A DNA stretch of 64,000 nt, taken from the NCBI RefSeq assembly GCF_021919345.1, contig NZ_CP089293.1, forward strand, positions 3,968,001 to 4,032,000. The letters run 5' to 3'. Below the pieces are notes generated by a model. The model saw only the letters and a program-made list of their open reading frames with translations, was not told where the DNA came from and ran no database searches. Below, in pieces: positions 8,475 to 16,395 of this stretch; positions within the stretch are counted from its first letter, which is position 1, and each line of letters starts with the position of its first letter. Source of the stretch: Paenarthrobacter nicotinovorans. Lineage in GTDB: Bacteria > Actinomycetota > Actinomycetes > Actinomycetales > Micrococcaceae. The position numbers and the translations under genes are program-made.

Positions 8475-9113
8475 ATGATCGAACAGCCATACCACCACGG
8501 CAAACTTCGGGAAGCCCTCTTGGAGCGCGCCATGGAAACCATCGAGGAGGCCGGCGTCGAGGGACTTTCCCTCCGCCAACTCGCCCGGGACGTGAACGTC
8601 AGCCACGGGGCCCCAGCCAAGCACTTCCGTGACAAGCAGGCGTTGATCGACGCCTTGGCGATGGCAGGCTTTGAATTGATGAACCACCGCATCCGCACAG
8701 CCGCGGAGTCCGGCGGCACCCTCCAGGAGCGCTTTGTCAGCGTCGCGAAAGCCTACGTCGGATTCGCGGTTTCCCGGCCCGCCCTGCTGACCGTCATGTA
8801 CTCCACCAAGCATCACCCGGATTCCAGCGCCGAGCTTCGAAACACCGGTGGGCAGGGAATCGAAATAGCCCAGGCAATGATCATCGAAGCCCAGGATGCC
8901 GGCGAACTGGCCCCCGGCGACCCCGAAACGTTGGCCATGGTGTGCTTCGTCAGCCTTCACGGCGCGGCGCTGCTCGCGGCCGGCAAGCATCTGGAGGGAA
9001 CGACGGTGGATGCCATGGTCTCCGCCACCACCGACACCCTCTGGGCAGGCATGGCTGCGGGTGTGCCGGCCGCGAAAATCACGCAGGCAAGCCAGGCAGG
9101 GCAGCGCAACTAG
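8475..9113 (+). CDS. TetR/AcrR family transcriptional regulator
   Basis: A 212-residue one-component regulator. The N-terminal helix-turn-helix spans about residues 10-55 (LREALLERAMETIEEAG, LSLRQLARDVNVSHGAPAKHF). A helical ligand-binding domain resembling the WHG/TetR_C_33 type follows. It is divergent from the SDR gene, with three regularly spaced GTAG-N7-CTAC repeats between them, the classic arrangement for autoregulation plus control of the neighbour. The inducer is unknown. Confidence 0.88.
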   Translation: MIEQPYHHGKLREALLERAMETIEEAGVEGLSLRQLARDVNVSHGAPAKHFRDKQALIDALAMAGFELMNHRIRTAAESGGTLQERFVSVAKAYVGFAVSRPALLTVMYSTKHHPDSSAELRNTGGQGIEIAQAMIIEAQDAGELAPGDPETLAMVCFVSLHGAALLAAGKHLEGTTVDAMVSATTDTLWAGMAAGVPAAKITQASQAGQRN

Positions 9114-9139
9114 CCCAGCGCAACAGCCCTGCGCTGGAT

Positions 9140-10300
9140 CTACGGCGTCAGGCCGGCAATGGCTTCCCGCACCGCGGAGCTTAGCTGGAAGTTACGGCAG
9201 CCCACTCCCCCTGGCTCGGCCTGCTGCGGCACGTAGCCAAAGCCGAGCTCATACACAGGGTCCGCAAACCCCAAAGAGGCGCTGGCGCCGTCGTGCCCGA
9301 ACGCCCGGTAACTGCCAAACGGCATCCGGCTGTGCGACTTCATGAAAACGGTCCCGAAGCAGCCGGTCTCACCGAAAACCCGGTCAATGCCGAAGACTTG
9401 CTCAGCGGTCACGGCGCGGATGGTCTCTTCAGCCAGCAAGGGCGCGACGGCGGTTTGCCCGCCTGCCGGGGCCTGCCCGCCCAGGGCCTGCCCGGGTTCG
9501 CCGGCCAGGCCCGTTGAAGCCGCCGCATAAATCCTGGCCATGCCATCGGCACTGGACACGCCTGCCGCCGAGCTCAGTCCCGCGGCACGGACTTCGCGGA
9601 TATTGGGCAGGTCCAGGATGTCGCCAACGGCGGCATTGGCGGCAAGACCGAAATGGCTTGCCGGGTCCACCCATGGCCAGGAAGGATCAGCTGCCCATCG
9701 GAAGGGTGCAAAGCGGGACTCCTCGGATTCGGGGAGCCCAAGGTAAAAGTGCGCACCGGTCACGGCCCGGATACGGCGTTCGAAAAGCTCCTGGAGCGTC
9801 GAGCCTGTGATCCGACGACATAACTCCTCCATGAAGATTCCGATGCTGAGCGCGTGGTAGCCGAACGCTGCACCGGGCTTCCACAGCGGGGGCAACGCGG
9901 CGAGCCTCGCCGCAGCCAGCGCAGAGTTGTTGACCTCGTCCAGGGTCAGGCCTCCCTCGGGCCCCAACAGTCCGGCCTGATGGGACAGGAGCTGCGCAAC
10001 CGTGATCGAGGCTTTGCCATCGACGCCGAATTCGGGCCAGTACTTGACCACCTCGGCGTCAAGGTCCAGCTGGCCGTCCTGCACCAGCAATGCCATGACC
10101 AGGCCCGCCATGCCCTTGGAACAGGAGAACACTCCCGTGACGGAGTCGGGGCGGATATGCGGTCCCCCACTCAGGTCCAGGACTTTGACACCGCGATGAT
10201 ACGCGGCCACCTGGGCGGAATACTCCGGATCCTGCTCCAGGAAACGGCCGAAGAGTTCGGCGACGGATTCGAAACCGGGGGCGACCATCTGTGAATGCAT
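9140..10300 (-). CDS. Beta-lactamase family serine hydrolase (class C/EstB-like)
   Basis: A 386-residue hydrolase of the class C beta-lactamase/esterase superfamily. It has the S-x-x-K nucleophile motif SCSK at residues 59-62, a downstream YHA motif in the position of the Tyr-x-Asn/Ser element, and LLSHQAGLLG, typical of family VIII esterases. No signal peptide is visible, so a cytoplasmic esterase role is more likely than antibiotic resistance. It lies 25 bp downstream of gluQ on the same strand and may be co-transcribed with it. The start could be ATG 10300 or the in-frame ATG at 10288. Confidence 0.83.
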   Translation of the reverse strand: MHSQMVAPGFESVAELFGRFLEQDPEYSAQVAAYHRGVKVLDLSGGPHIRPDSVTGVFSCSKGMAGLVMALLVQDGQLDLDAEVVKYWPEFGVDGKASITVAQLLSHQAGLLGPEGGLTLDEVNNSALAAARLAALPPLWKPGAAFGYHALSIGIFMEELCRRITGSTLQELFERRIRAVTGAHFYLGLPESEESRFAPFRWAADPSWPWVDPASHFGLAANAAVGDILDLPNIREVRAAGLSSAAGVSSADGMARIYAAASTGLAGEPGQALGGQAPAGGQTAVAPLLAEETIRAVTAEQVFGIDRVFGETGCFGTVFMKSHSRMPFGSYRAFGHDGASASLGFADPVYELGFGYVPQQAEPGGVGCRNFQLSSAVREAIAGLTP

Positions 10301-10325
10301 CCAGCCAGCCTACGTGGTGCCCTCC

Positions 10326-11213
10326 TCAGACCTGGGGAGTTATCCACACCCAGGGCTCTTTGGGCAGCCTCGACGGATCGAATTCCGCCAGGGCGTCCTG
10401 TAGTGCTCCACCGGGCAGGCCGAGCGATTCCAGCATTAGGCCGCGGACGCGCGCGGCGGGGATCCCGACGGCGGCGAGGTCGTCCAGCGTTACGGCACCG
10501 TCGCGCTTTGCCAGCCTGACGCCGTCGTGGTTCACCACCAACGGAACATGCGCATATACGGGAACCGGCAAGCCCAACAGCGTCGCCAAGTACGCCTGCC
10601 GCGGGGTGGAGGGAAGGAGGTCGTCCCCGCGAACCACCTGGTCGATTCCCTGGGCGGCGTCGTCCACCACCACGGCCAGGTTGTAGGCAGTGACGCCGTC
10701 ATTGCGACGCAGCACAAAGTCGTCCACCACGCCCTCAAATGTGCCGTGCAACTGGTCCTCAACAGGCCACCCGCCAACCCCGGACCGCAGACGGATCGAC
10801 GCCGGGCGTGAGGCGCGCCTGATCTCCCGCTCGGCGTGGGACAACCGCCGGCACGTCCCGGGGTAAGCCCCCTGCGGAGCGTGCGGGGCGGAAGGCGCTT
10901 CCTGGATCTCCCGTCGGGTGCAGAAACACTCGTAGGTGCGCCCCTCCGACGTCAGGCGCTGGATCGCAGCGCCGTAAAGTGCCGCGCGCTCAGTCTGGCG
11001 CACCACATCCGCATCCCACGTGATGCCGATGGCCCGCAGATCACGGAGCTGCCCGGTTTCCGCGCCGGACCTGGCACGGTCAAGATCTTCCACGCGCAGC
11101 AGGAAATCACGGCCAGTGGACTTCGCGAACAACCATGCCAGGATGGCCGTGCGGAGGTTGCCAACGTGCAGCTCGCCGGACGGGCTGGGGGCAAATCGCC
11201 CTGCGGAAGTCAT
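10326..11213 (-). CDS. gluQ: Glutamyl-Q tRNA(Asp) synthetase
   Basis: A 295-residue truncated GluRS paralogue that attaches glutamate to queuosine 34 of tRNA(Asp). It has the class I HIGH-like motif HVGN (residues 16-19), the FAPSPSGELH start, Zn-binding cysteines (CFCTRRE and YPGTC), the VDDFVLRRNDG segment and the KMSKS-like RLAKRDGA. It lacks the C-terminal anticodon-binding domain of true GluRS, as expected for the family. The ATG at 11213 starts exactly at the conserved N-terminus. Confidence 0.93.
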   Translation of the reverse strand: MTSAGRFAPSPSGELHVGNLRTAILAWLFAKSTGRDFLLRVEDLDRARSGAETGQLRDLRAIGITWDADVVRQTERAALYGAAIQRLTSEGRTYECFCTRREIQEAPSAPHAPQGAYPGTCRRLSHAEREIRRASRPASIRLRSGVGGWPVEDQLHGTFEGVVDDFVLRRNDGVTAYNLAVVVDDAAQGIDQVVRGDDLLPSTPRQAYLATLLGLPVPVYAHVPLVVNHDGVRLAKRDGAVTLDDLAAVGIPAARVRGLMLESLGLPGGALQDALAEFDPSRLPKEPWVWITPQV

Positions 11214-11267
11214 GCACCAAGCCTATGTGCCATCCCTGCACAGCCGGGCAACACAGCCGGGCAACAC

Positions 11268-11337
11268 AAGAGCCCCTCAGCTACCGCAACGATCCGGTGG
11301 CTCAGGGGCTCTTGCTGTGCTGTCCGCATCAGCGGAC
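11268..11337. other. Two hairpins in a divergent intergenic region
   Basis: AAGAGCCCCT (11268-11277) pairs perfectly with AGGGGCTCTT (11304-11313), and the inner bases extend the stem partly. A second perfect hairpin, GTCCGC-ATCA-GCGGAC, follows at 11322-11337. A GC stem ending in TCTT looks like an intrinsic terminator, yet no annotated gene ends here: gluQ and the AsnC-family gene both start away from it. The hairpins could end a small RNA or belong to the regulator's 5' leader. Confidence 0.55.
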
Positions 11338-11503
11338 GAGTGCAGAATGACAATGCTGTGAACAAGAGTCAATCAGCGGCTGCTTCCTTGCGGGAAACCT
11401 GTACAGGGCTCCGGGTGGTGTTCCGGGTGCCTGTTGCCGGCGGGCTTCGGCGGTAGCCTCGTCCTGCTTCGTTGTCATCATTTCAACAGGGGGCATACAG
11501 TAG

Positions 11504-12034
11504 GTGCAACAGGAAGTCATTTCCTTGATCGATCTGACTACTCCAGAAACAAAAATCCGACAGGAAGTGGTCATTTTGCAGGAACTCGACGCGACCGACC
11601 GCAGAATCCTCGCTGCGCTCGACGACGATCCCCGCGTTCCCATCATGGTCCTGGCCCAGAAGCTGCACCTCGCGCGAGGGACGGTCCAATCCCGCCTGGA
11701 ACGCATGACAACCTCCGGCGCCCTGCGTGCCAACAGCAGCCGCGTCCTGCCATCCGCCCTGGGGCGTGGCGTGGCTGCGGCGGTCAGCGCAGAGCTCGAC
11801 CAAAGCCACCTGAACGAGGCCATCGCGGCCTTGCGCGAAATCCCGGAAGTCCTGGAATGCCACGCACCCGCCGGCGATACCGACCTCATCATCAGGGTGG
11901 TGGCCAAGAGCCCCGACGACCTCTACCGGGTGTCGGAGGAAATCCGGCTGTGCCCCGGCATCGTCAGGACCTCCACCAGCATGTTCCTCCGTGAGGTGAT
12001 TCCGTACCGGACAACGGGCCTGCTTCTGGAGTAG
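11504..12034 (+). CDS. Lrp/AsnC family transcriptional regulator
   Basis: A 176-residue protein with an N-terminal winged helix (LDATDRRILAALDDDPR then VLAQKLHLARGTVQSRL, about residues 30-75) and a C-terminal RAM/Lrp ligand-binding domain with the GDTDLIIRV strand. The GTG at 11504 is used. It gives about 25 residues before the conserved HTH, so an internal TTG after AGGAAGTGG is an alternative start. No target gene is adjacent in an obvious operon. Confidence 0.85.
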   Translation: MQQEVISLIDLTTPETKIRQEVVILQELDATDRRILAALDDDPRVPIMVLAQKLHLARGTVQSRLERMTTSGALRANSSRVLPSALGRGVAAAVSAELDQSHLNEAIAALREIPEVLECHAPAGDTDLIIRVVAKSPDDLYRVSEEIRLCPGIVRTSTSMFLREVIPYRTTGLLLE

Positions 12035-12125
12035 TTCTGCACATAGGGAAGTTGTCCCCATGTGCCATGCTCCGCAGGCGGCCTAGGATGGGGCCAGATC
12101 ATCAGCACACAACAATGGGGGCGAC

Positions 12126-13613
12126 GTGGCGGGTAACTTCTATGGCTCAGACGTCGCACAGCTGCGTCAGCTGGCCAAGGAACTGGCCCGCAATGCGGAC
12201 AGCCTCACCACCTTGGGACAACAGTTGTCGGGGTCCATCACCAACAGTCCCTGGCGGGGGAACGACGGCGACCGGTTCCGTCACGAATGGAACAGCTCGC
12301 ACTTGCGGGCCCTCCAGAGCGCGGCTTCCGGCATCAAGGCCGCTTCCCGGAGCCTGTTGAAGAACGCCGACGAACAGGCCGCCGCGAGCAATGGCGGGGC
12401 CGGCGGATCCGGCTCCGGCGGCGCTGGCGGAACCGGCGGCTCCGGCGGAACCGGCCAGGAGCTCACGGATCTGCTGAACGGAATGACGCCCGAAGAGCGG
12501 GCACAGTACCTTCGAAGCGACGAATTCAAGAAGTGGGCGCTCGAACATCCCCAGGACGCCAAGGCCGCCATGGATGCCGCAGCCGACTCGGGCCTGATCG
12601 AGAAGAAATCGCCCGAGTACTCCCAGTTCCTCAGCGATTACTGGAACCAACAAGCCATGCGGGAGATGGGGATCGACCCGTCCACGTGGGACACCAGCAA
12701 GGGTACCGAGTACAACTGGGAAACCATCAAAAAGGTCTACGACTTCTACGGGCAGGCTTTCCTGTCCAACCCGGACCTTCAGTGGGCCGGCATGGCGAAT
12801 ATGATCGGCCCTTCCTTCGCCGGCGGGTTCAAGGACATGGCCATGCTCCGCGATCTGGCACAGCAGATTGCCGACAATCCGGCGTCGGACATCCCCATCC
12901 CGGTTCTCGACCAGATCGAGCAGCTTGCCGGCATGACCGACGCCGAGATCAAGTTCTACGAAACGTCCATGCTGGACATGAACAAAGAGATCTTCCTGGA
13001 CCAGGCCCGGCAGCACGAGGCCTACATGAACGGTGGAATCGACGAAATCAACCGCCTCAGGGACTCTGGTGCGATCGACCCGGAAACTGCGAAAGCATGG
13101 GCCCAGATTGATTCCGGCGATCCCGCACAGGTCAAGGAAGGCAACACGGCCCTGTTGTACCGGGAGCAGAACGAGATCATCGCCGACGATTACACTGCCA
13201 TGCGCAACCATCCGGGAGGGGAAGCCGTGACGTACATGGTCACCCTCGCCGGAGAGCCTTCGATTCCCGGCGCGAAAAGCTACCCGGAAGTCTTCCCCTA
13301 CAAGTTCAGCGTGGAAAGCCCCGGCCCGGAGAACCTGCCCTTCACCAACTGGGACAACCCGACGCAGTTCCGGACGGACTTCACCACCGGCTTCCCGGAC
13401 GGCAACATCGCCGACGCCGAGCAACGCTGGGCCCTCATCAAGCAGGACACCCTCCCCGCTTACCAGGACCTGCTGGCCAACAATCCCCAACAGGCCCGGG
13501 ACATCATCGGTTCGGATTTCAACGACCGCGTTGAACAGTACAGGCCCACCAACAACATTCCGGGAATCATGGACCGCTTCCTGGACGGCTTCGATGCCGA
13601 GGTTCACCAATGA
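12126..13613 (+). CDS. WXG100-like secreted protein with large unknown C-terminal region
   Basis: A 495-residue protein starting GTG. Residues 1-85 are helical with a W-R-G turn at 43-45 (SPWRGNDGDRF), the pattern of WXG100/ESX substrates exported by type VII secretion. A Gly/Ser/Ala-rich linker follows at about 89-113, then a roughly 380-residue domain with no catalytic motif I recognise. The architecture, WXG module plus flexible linker plus C-terminal domain, is that of polymorphic toxin or effector proteins. Its stop overlaps the next gene by 4 nt, implying translational coupling to a lipoprotein. No ESX machinery genes lie in the window. Function not established. Confidence 0.7.
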   Translation: MAGNFYGSDVAQLRQLAKELARNADSLTTLGQQLSGSITNSPWRGNDGDRFRHEWNSSHLRALQSAASGIKAASRSLLKNADEQAAASNGGAGGSGSGGAGGTGGSGGTGQELTDLLNGMTPEERAQYLRSDEFKKWALEHPQDAKAAMDAAADSGLIEKKSPEYSQFLSDYWNQQAMREMGIDPSTWDTSKGTEYNWETIKKVYDFYGQAFLSNPDLQWAGMANMIGPSFAGGFKDMAMLRDLAQQIADNPASDIPIPVLDQIEQLAGMTDAEIKFYETSMLDMNKEIFLDQARQHEAYMNGGIDEINRLRDSGAIDPETAKAWAQIDSGDPAQVKEGNTALLYREQNEIIADDYTAMRNHPGGEAVTYMVTLAGEPSIPGAKSYPEVFPYKFSVESPGPENLPFTNWDNPTQFRTDFTTGFPDGNIADAEQRWALIKQDTLPAYQDLLANNPQQARDIIGSDFNDRVEQYRPTNNIPGIMDRFLDGFDAEVHQ

Positions 13614-14245
13614 CCCGGACCAAGTGGCTTTCGCGGCTGGCAATCGCCGTGGCGGCTGGCTTGGGAATCCTCACCACCACCGCATGCCAGTTATCCGTCC
13701 CCGCTTCTCCATCAACTTCCCAAGGGAGCACAGTGATTACCTCGGAATTCTCCACGCTTGATGCCGCAGGTGTCGACCGGATCAGGACCGACAAGCAAGC
13801 GCGCCTGGACATGAGCAGCGGCAGCCTGCAGAAATCGGCTGTGCGTGTATCCGAGGACAGCTACGGCCCGGAAATCAACACCCAGGACTCCGGGAAGATC
13901 AACCTGGCCATTGTCGGCCCCAGCGGAGAGATCACCGCACAAACGGACCGGATCCGGTTCAAGACCACCGATTCACGCCCTGATTTCACCGAGGTCACGT
14001 ACTTCCTCACTGCAGCTTCCGCAGAGGAATTCAACGCCCTGATCCGCGAGGGAGTGGACAAGTACGGCATCGACGCCGACGACGCCGAACGCTGGATTTC
14101 CTCCACCAGCAAGGACCCCTCTGCCAAGAGCGACTACTCATTGACGTCGGGGACCAGCACCGGGCTGGAGGTCAATTACGACCTCCGCTTCGACGGCTCC
14201 AAAGACACCCAAGTCATCATCGTGCACGTGAGCCCGGCCAGCTGA
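13610..14245 (+). CDS. Putative lipoprotein coupled to the WXG100-like gene
   Basis: A 211-residue protein with a lipoprotein signal peptide: positive N-terminus, hydrophobic core and lipobox TTAC with Cys26 as the lipid-modified residue. The mature part is about 185 residues, hydrophilic and unrecognised. Its ATG overlaps the stop of the WXG100-like gene (ATGA), so the two are made together. It could be a membrane-anchored immunity protein or an accessory to the exported partner. Both are inferences from gene order. Confidence 0.75.
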   Translation: MTRTKWLSRLAIAVAAGLGILTTTACQLSVPASPSTSQGSTVITSEFSTLDAAGVDRIRTDKQARLDMSSGSLQKSAVRVSEDSYGPEINTQDSGKINLAIVGPSGEITAQTDRIRFKTTDSRPDFTEVTYFLTAASAEEFNALIREGVDKYGIDADDAERWISSTSKDPSAKSDYSLTSGTSTGLEVNYDLRFDGSKDTQVIIVHVSPAS

Positions 14246-14261
14246 ACGGCCTGCGGGCAGG

Positions 14262-14717
14262 CTAAACCGGCGGCCCGATGTTGGTCTTCAGGTTCTTCAT
14301 GACCAACGTTGACGTCAGCCGTTCAACCGCTGGAAGGGCCGCAAGCTCGTCGTCGTAGAAACGCTGATAAGCGGGCAGGTCCGCGGCAATGACCTTCAAC
14401 AGGTAATCGGGCGAACCAAACAGGCGCTGGGCCTCCACGATGTTGGGGCTGGCGGTGACCCTGGCCTCGAAGGCGGCCATCGTTCCCCGGTCCACTTGGC
14501 GCAAAGTCACGAAGACGATCGCTTCGAAACCAAGCCCCACGGCGGCGGGGTCGATGTCCGCGCGGTATCCGCGGATGACCCCTGTCGCTTCCAGGTCGCG
14601 GAGCCTTCGATGGCAAGGAGCGACGGTTAAACCGACTTTGGAAGCCAGCGCTGTGGCCGTCATCCGCCCATCCTCTTTGAGGTGGCGCAAAATACTTCTA
14701 TCGATACCGTCAATCAC
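14262..14717 (-). CDS. Lrp/AsnC family transcriptional regulator
   Basis: A 151-residue classical Lrp/AsnC protein. The HTH lies at about residues 3-60 (IDRSILRHLKEDGRM, ALASKVGLTVAPCHRRLRDLE) and the ligand-binding domain contains GSPDYLLKV. It is divergent from a LysE-type exporter, the standard arrangement in which the regulator senses an amino acid and induces its export. It probably recognises symmetric sequence in the 101-bp spacer. Confidence 0.9.
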   Translation of the reverse strand: MIDGIDRSILRHLKEDGRMTATALASKVGLTVAPCHRRLRDLEATGVIRGYRADIDPAAVGLGFEAIVFVTLRQVDRGTMAAFEARVTASPNIVEAQRLFGSPDYLLKVIAADLPAYQRFYDDELAALPAVERLTSTLVMKNLKTNIGPPV

Positions 14718-14738
14718 GCAATTATCTTACCGAGAATC

Positions 14739-14752
14739 AGCTCTTCAGAGCT
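14739..14752. promoter_or_regulatory. Palindrome in the Lrp/LysE spacer
   Basis: AGCTCT-TC-AGAGCT, with perfect 6-bp arms, lies 22 bp upstream of the Lrp-family start and 67 bp upstream of the exporter. It is a candidate operator for the divergent Lrp-type regulator. Confidence 0.4.
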
Positions 14753-14818
14753 AAAAACGGGAACACTTATGGGCGCTTTTTACCTAGAGTTTTCGTATCA
14801 ACTAACTCTGGAGAGATC

Positions 14819-15469
14819 GTGAACCCGCAGCTGTTCCTCGCCTTCGTCCTCGTGGCAGTCACCCTGGCCTGCACACCGGGAGTCGACTGGGCGTACTCGA
14901 TTTCGGCGGGCCTGCGTCAGCGCAGCTTCGTTCCCGCCGTCGCTGGCCTCTGCAGCGGTTACGTGATCCACACGCTCCTGATGGCTGCCGGACTCGCTGC
15001 CCTTCTGGCCGGCGTTCCCGGGCTCCTCGGGTGGCTGACCATCGCCGGTGCGGCCTACCTGCTGTGGCTTGGCATCGGCACCATCCGCTCGTGGCGAGGC
15101 GCAAGCTTCAGTGCGGAAGACGGCGTCGTGAATTCCGGAAACCAGATCCGCACGTTCTTCCAGGGCATGGGCACCAGCGGCATCAACCCCAAGGGGCTCC
15201 TGTTCTTCGTGGCCCTGGTGCCGCAGTTCGTCAGCCCGGATGCGGCGCTGCCCGTCCCGGTGCAGTCGGGCTTGCTGGGGTTGACCTTCGTGATCCTTGC
15301 AGGAATGGTCTACACCGCTGTGGCCCTGACCTCCAGGAAGCTGCTGGCCTCCCGGCCCGGCGCCGCACGGGCCGTCACCCTGACCAGCGGGATCGTCATG
15401 ATCGGGCTGGGGACGGTGCTGTTGTCGGAGCAGGTTCTTCCACTCGTGCTGCACTTCCAGGCGTTCTAG
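14819..15469 (+). CDS. LysE/RhtB family amino-acid exporter
   Basis: A 216-residue membrane protein with six predicted helices. The N-terminal TPGVDWAYSISAGLRQR segment corresponds to the family TPGP...G motif, and GINPKGLLFFVALVPQFV is typical of RhtB-type exporters. It begins at GTG 14819 after TCTGGAGAGATC. The divergent Lrp-type gene suggests amino-acid-induced export. It converges on and overlaps the SRPBCC gene by 4 nt. Confidence 0.9.
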   Translation: MNPQLFLAFVLVAVTLACTPGVDWAYSISAGLRQRSFVPAVAGLCSGYVIHTLLMAAGLAALLAGVPGLLGWLTIAGAAYLLWLGIGTIRSWRGASFSAEDGVVNSGNQIRTFFQGMGTSGINPKGLLFFVALVPQFVSPDAALPVPVQSGLLGLTFVILAGMVYTAVALTSRKLLASRPGAARAVTLTSGIVMIGLGTVLLSEQVLPLVLHFQAF

Positions 15470-15933
15470 GTGGCGAGCAGTTCGTCCAGGCGCTCATACC
15501 CCTCCACCACTCCGTAGTTCATTCCGGTCGCCAAGGCCATGTCGCGCGCTTCAACCGTTGGGTAGACCTCGTGCGCCACGATCCGGGTGCGGCCGTCGAT
15601 TTCCTCGAAGGTGGTGCTGCTAATGCCGACCTGGTTGGGGGCTCCATCGAATTCGAACGTCATGATGATCAGCTCATCCGCGTCCACTGTGTGGAAGATG
15701 CCGTGGAAGCCAAACATCTCGTCGCCATGTCCGCTTTCGTAGTGCCAGCTGCCGCCGGTGGTCGCGTCGTACTTTGTGACGTTCAGCTTGGCGTCCCGAG
15801 GCCCCAGCCACTTGGCCAGGAGGTCCGGATCAACGTGGGCTTTGAAAACCGCACTGACGGGGGCGTCGAATTCCCGCACGGTATCGACGAAGGGGACGCC
15901 GTCGTCTGCGGTGATGGTGGTTTCGTTGCTCAT
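15466..15933 (-). CDS. SRPBCC/AHSA1 domain protein
   Basis: A 155-residue START-like SRPBCC protein of the activator-of-Hsp90-ATPase 1 group. It starts with an FDAPVSAVFKAHVDPDLLAKW segment and has the YDATTGGSWHYE and LIIMTFEFDG strands of the helix-grip fold. These proteins bind small hydrophobic ligands; no catalytic role is shown. Its start overlaps the stop of the ArsR gene (ATGA), forming the very common ArsR-SRPBCC two-gene operon. Confidence 0.88.
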   Translation of the reverse strand: MSNETTITADDGVPFVDTVREFDAPVSAVFKAHVDPDLLAKWLGPRDAKLNVTKYDATTGGSWHYESGHGDEMFGFHGIFHTVDADELIIMTFEFDGAPNQVGISSTTFEEIDGRTRIVAHEVYPTVEARDMALATGMNYGVVEGYERLDELLAT

Positions 15934-16301
15934 TGCAGTTCCTCTTTCTTTGCTTGTTCCTGTGGGGAGGTGTGGGTGGCGAGCAGCTGGTCGAGCCGCC
16001 GGAAGCGGGACTCGGCGATCAGGCGGTACTGATCAATCCACGCCGTCAGGCGTTCCAGTGCTGCGGCGTCCAGGTGGACGGGCCTGCGCTGGGCATCCCG
16101 GGAGCGGGTCACCAGGCCTGCATGTTCCAGGACCTGGATGTGCTTGGAAACCGCCTGCTTGGAAATGGCGAACGGTTCCGCGAGCTCGTTGACAGTGGCA
16201 TCTCCCCGGGAAAGCCGGGCAACGATGGCCCGCCGGACCGGATCCGCCAGCGCCATGAAGGCCTTGTCCAGGGCGTCTTGGCCTGGAGCATCCTGTGTCA
16301 T
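15930..16301 (-). CDS. ArsR-type winged-helix regulator
   Basis: A 123-residue ArsR-family repressor with DPVRRAIVARLSRGDATVNEL and FAISKQAVSKHIQVLEHAGLV forming the winged helix, and no obvious Cys metal site. It is the first gene of a two-gene operon with the SRPBCC gene. A strong inverted repeat immediately upstream is its likely operator, implying autoregulation. Confidence 0.9.
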   Translation of the reverse strand: MTQDAPGQDALDKAFMALADPVRRAIVARLSRGDATVNELAEPFAISKQAVSKHIQVLEHAGLVTRSRDAQRRPVHLDAAALERLTAWIDQYRLIAESRFRRLDQLLATHTSPQEQAKKEELQ

Positions 16302-16320
16302 TTACCAGCAAACCTTCCAT

Positions 16321-16356
16321 AATCAACCAATCGCTTGATCAATCAATTGGTTGATT
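16321..16356. promoter_or_regulatory. 11-bp inverted repeat, probable ArsR operator
   Basis: AATCAACCAAT (16321-16331) and ATTGGTTGATT (16346-16356) are perfect inverted repeats separated by 14 bp that themselves contain a TTGATCAA palindrome. They lie 20 bp upstream of the ArsR start, where they would overlap the promoter. Confidence 0.65.
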
Positions 16357-16395
16357 AAGAGAATACGCCTGCACCCCTTCGTGTGCAACGGTTTT

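Noticed and set aside
9140..10300. Antibiotic-resistance beta-lactamase
   Set aside because: The SxxK motif is present but no signal peptide is visible, and other motifs fit family VIII esterases better, so a resistance role is not claimed.
12147..13643. 498-codon reverse frame opposite the WXG100-like gene
   Set aside because: It mirrors the coding strand in a GC-rich gene. The forward frame has the WXG module, a sensible start and 4-nt coupling to the next gene; the reverse frame has no recognisable motifs.
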